Assembly (NCBI GenBank): GCA_039704465.1
Contig: JASFAU010000010.1
Coordinates: forward strand, 682,001-746,000
Source of the DNA: Plasmodiophora brassicae
Lineage: Eukaryota > Endomyxa > Phytomyxea > Plasmodiophorida > Plasmodiophoridae
Direction of reading: 5' to 3'
DNA length: 64,000 nucleotides
A program made the position numbers and the translations under genes. The notes beneath the pieces are model-generated. The model did not search any database. It was not told where the DNA came from and was given only the letters and a program-made list of their open reading frames with translations. This document shows positions 62,985 to 64,000 of this stretch, one piece after another; position 1 is the stretch's first letter; every line of letters begins with the position of its first letter.

Positions 62985-64000
62985 TTAAAATAGGCCAGCG
63001 CTTTGCTTCAACTTCTGCTGCCGCCACGGCTTCAACTCTTTGAACGCTTCGCGAGACATGCCGAACGCCTTATCGAACTCGTCGTCGAACAGGTGATCCT
63101 CTTTATGGGCTGCATCTACCGTCCACCAATTGAGGCCATGCTTGCAGCTGGGCACAAAACGGCACTTACCGATTCCATCTGGTAATGGAGCATCTTTCTG
63201 TTGCAGGTCGGCAAGTTTCATCCTCAGGACGCCGTTCACACGTTCTCCTTTGGCGGGAGCTTGGGCGGGCGCCACGGTCGTAGGCGCGGATGGCTGTGGA
63301 CGAACAGCGATTTCCGCAGGTACCTTTGGTGCCTGTGTCTGAGCTTCCTTCTTAGGCGGTACATCGGGTTTCCGTTGCGGGCCCGCCGGTACGTTAGGCT
63401 TCTGGCGGGGGGCAGCAGGCGCACTTGACGCCTTGCAGCACGAAACGCATTGGAGACTGTCACCGATCCCTATTTGGAATTGCCCCGACGTGAGGTCTTT
63501 CTTGCACGACGTGCACCGGAAGCAATCTAAATGGAACGTCTTCCCAGTAATCTGGACGTACTGCCCGGTCACGGGTTTCCTGCACGATGTGCACTTCTCG
63601 AGGAACTTCTCCTCGAAGTGCGCGTTGCAGAACAACTGCCCATCGCGCTTATGGAACAGGTCGTTCTCGCCAATTTGTTGACCGTCGACAACGCACCTGC
63701 AGACCGCCAGATCAGGATCCAAGACATCATGGCTAATGTCTCTCGATTACGTACTTGAAACACTCAACGTGGTATGAGTCGCCACTCGCTTCGAACGCGG
63801 ACCCATCAATAATGTTGGTGCAGGCTGTGCACCGGACACCAAACCTCTCCTGGTAATCCCTCTCGCAGTATGGGTTGCCGTCAGGCCCTTGACGGAACTC
63901 ATCGGAAGGGAACGGCTCCTGGCAGGCGGAGCACCGGAAATGTGCCGGGTGCCAAGTCTTGCCCAATGCAAGAAGGAACTGACCCCGGATCGGTTCACCG
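62985..64000 (-). CDS. LIM-domain and villin-headpiece actin-binding protein (5' truncated by window)
   Basis: The upstream exon (beyond 64000 to 63755) has most of one LIM domain (KTWHPAHFRCSACQEPFPS, then YCERDYQERFGVRC) and starts a second. An intron at 63754-63697 with donor GTACGT splits FHV-like HVECFKC. The next exon, 63696-62985, completes LIM 2 and adds a third (CTSCRKPVTGQYVQITGKTF, HLDCFRCTSCKKDL, CVSC). A Pro/Ala/Lys linker and an about 40-residue villin headpiece follow (LFDDEFDKAFGMSREAFKEL, then QQKLKQSAGLF). LIM plus headpiece is the abLIM/dematin layout, which binds F-actin. The N-terminal part is outside the window. Confidence 0.9.

Noticed and set aside
1..64000. Prokaryotic contig (RsuA synthase, MetAP, Ecm15/MTH1187-like and ABC genes)
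   Set aside because: Spliceosomal introns, uL13, eIF3f, RanBP1, V-ATPase d, linker histone and CCDC40 make this nuclear eukaryotic DNA.
1..64000. tRNA, rRNA or other structured RNA genes
   Set aside because: I saw no convincing tRNA A/B box pair or rRNA segment by eye. A covariance-model search would be needed to exclude them.

Overview
The window is about 64 kb of compact, GC-rich nuclear DNA from a unicellular eukaryote. Nearly every conserved gene is split by very short GT-AG introns, mostly 48 to 60 nt. Donors often read GTACG or GTGAG. The single-frame ORFs are therefore mostly exons, and I joined them by hand, checking reading-frame phase and family alignment. The total CDS length is a multiple of three for the octa-CBS, thioesterase, CARMIL-GAP, CCDC40, V-ATPase d and TMEM135-like models. 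The organism has, or had, motile cilia (CCDC40; a TPPP/p25 protein is consistent). It also has a rich actin cytoskeleton (CARMIL with a RhoGAP domain, a LIM plus villin-headpiece protein, a membrane-anchored fimbrin-type CH protein) and a plant-style DYW-type PPR protein. CARMIL-RhoGAP fusions are described in Dictyostelium and DYW proteins occur in several amoebae, so an amoebozoan with a flagellate stage is my best guess. This is inference only.

Layout. 0-11.5 kb: 3' end of MCM8 (+), a LIN54-like CXC protein (-), a cyclic-nucleotide-regulated K+ channel (-), an unknown protein (+), an HSP20-like protein (-) divergent from an organellar-type methionine aminopeptidase (+), a transposase-like scrap, and a Skp1/ankyrin protein (+). 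11.7-22 kb: an eight-CBS-motif protein (-), two unknowns, a LIM/ankyrin protein (-), the DYW PPR protein (+), an acidic-tailed linker histone (-) and a GPI-anchored-looking secreted protein (+).

22-34.3 kb: a head-to-tail minus-strand run of a tandem hotdog thioesterase, the CH membrane protein, CARMIL-GAP, a Cys-rich single-pass protein and a small secreted protein. A second copy of the small secreted gene lies at 33.6 kb in inverted orientation, downstream of about 100-160 bp tandem repeats. 34.4-37.3 kb is a decayed, AT-richer Ty3/gypsy chromovirus-like retrotransposon. 37.3-39.1 kb holds nothing I recognise.

39-50 kb: an RsuA-type pseudouridine synthase, ribosomal protein uL13, a TPPP/p25 protein, three paralogous glycosylated three-TM proteins at 41.8, 43.4 and 48.6 kb, V-ATPase subunit d, and RanBP1. 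50-64 kb: an ABCG half-transporter with a Cys-rich ectodomain (-), an Ecm15/MTH1187 thiamine-binding-type protein (+), CCDC40 (+), a TMEM135-like protein (-), a small membrane ORF (-), eIF3f (-) and the 3' part of a LIM-villin headpiece gene (-) that leaves the window.

There is no operon logic, and neighbouring genes are functionally unrelated. The most unusual observations are the eight-CBS protein, the DYW domain with HSD in place of HSE, the tail-anchored fimbrin-like protein, the acidic linker histone, the local three-TM family and the inverted duplication of the small secreted gene.
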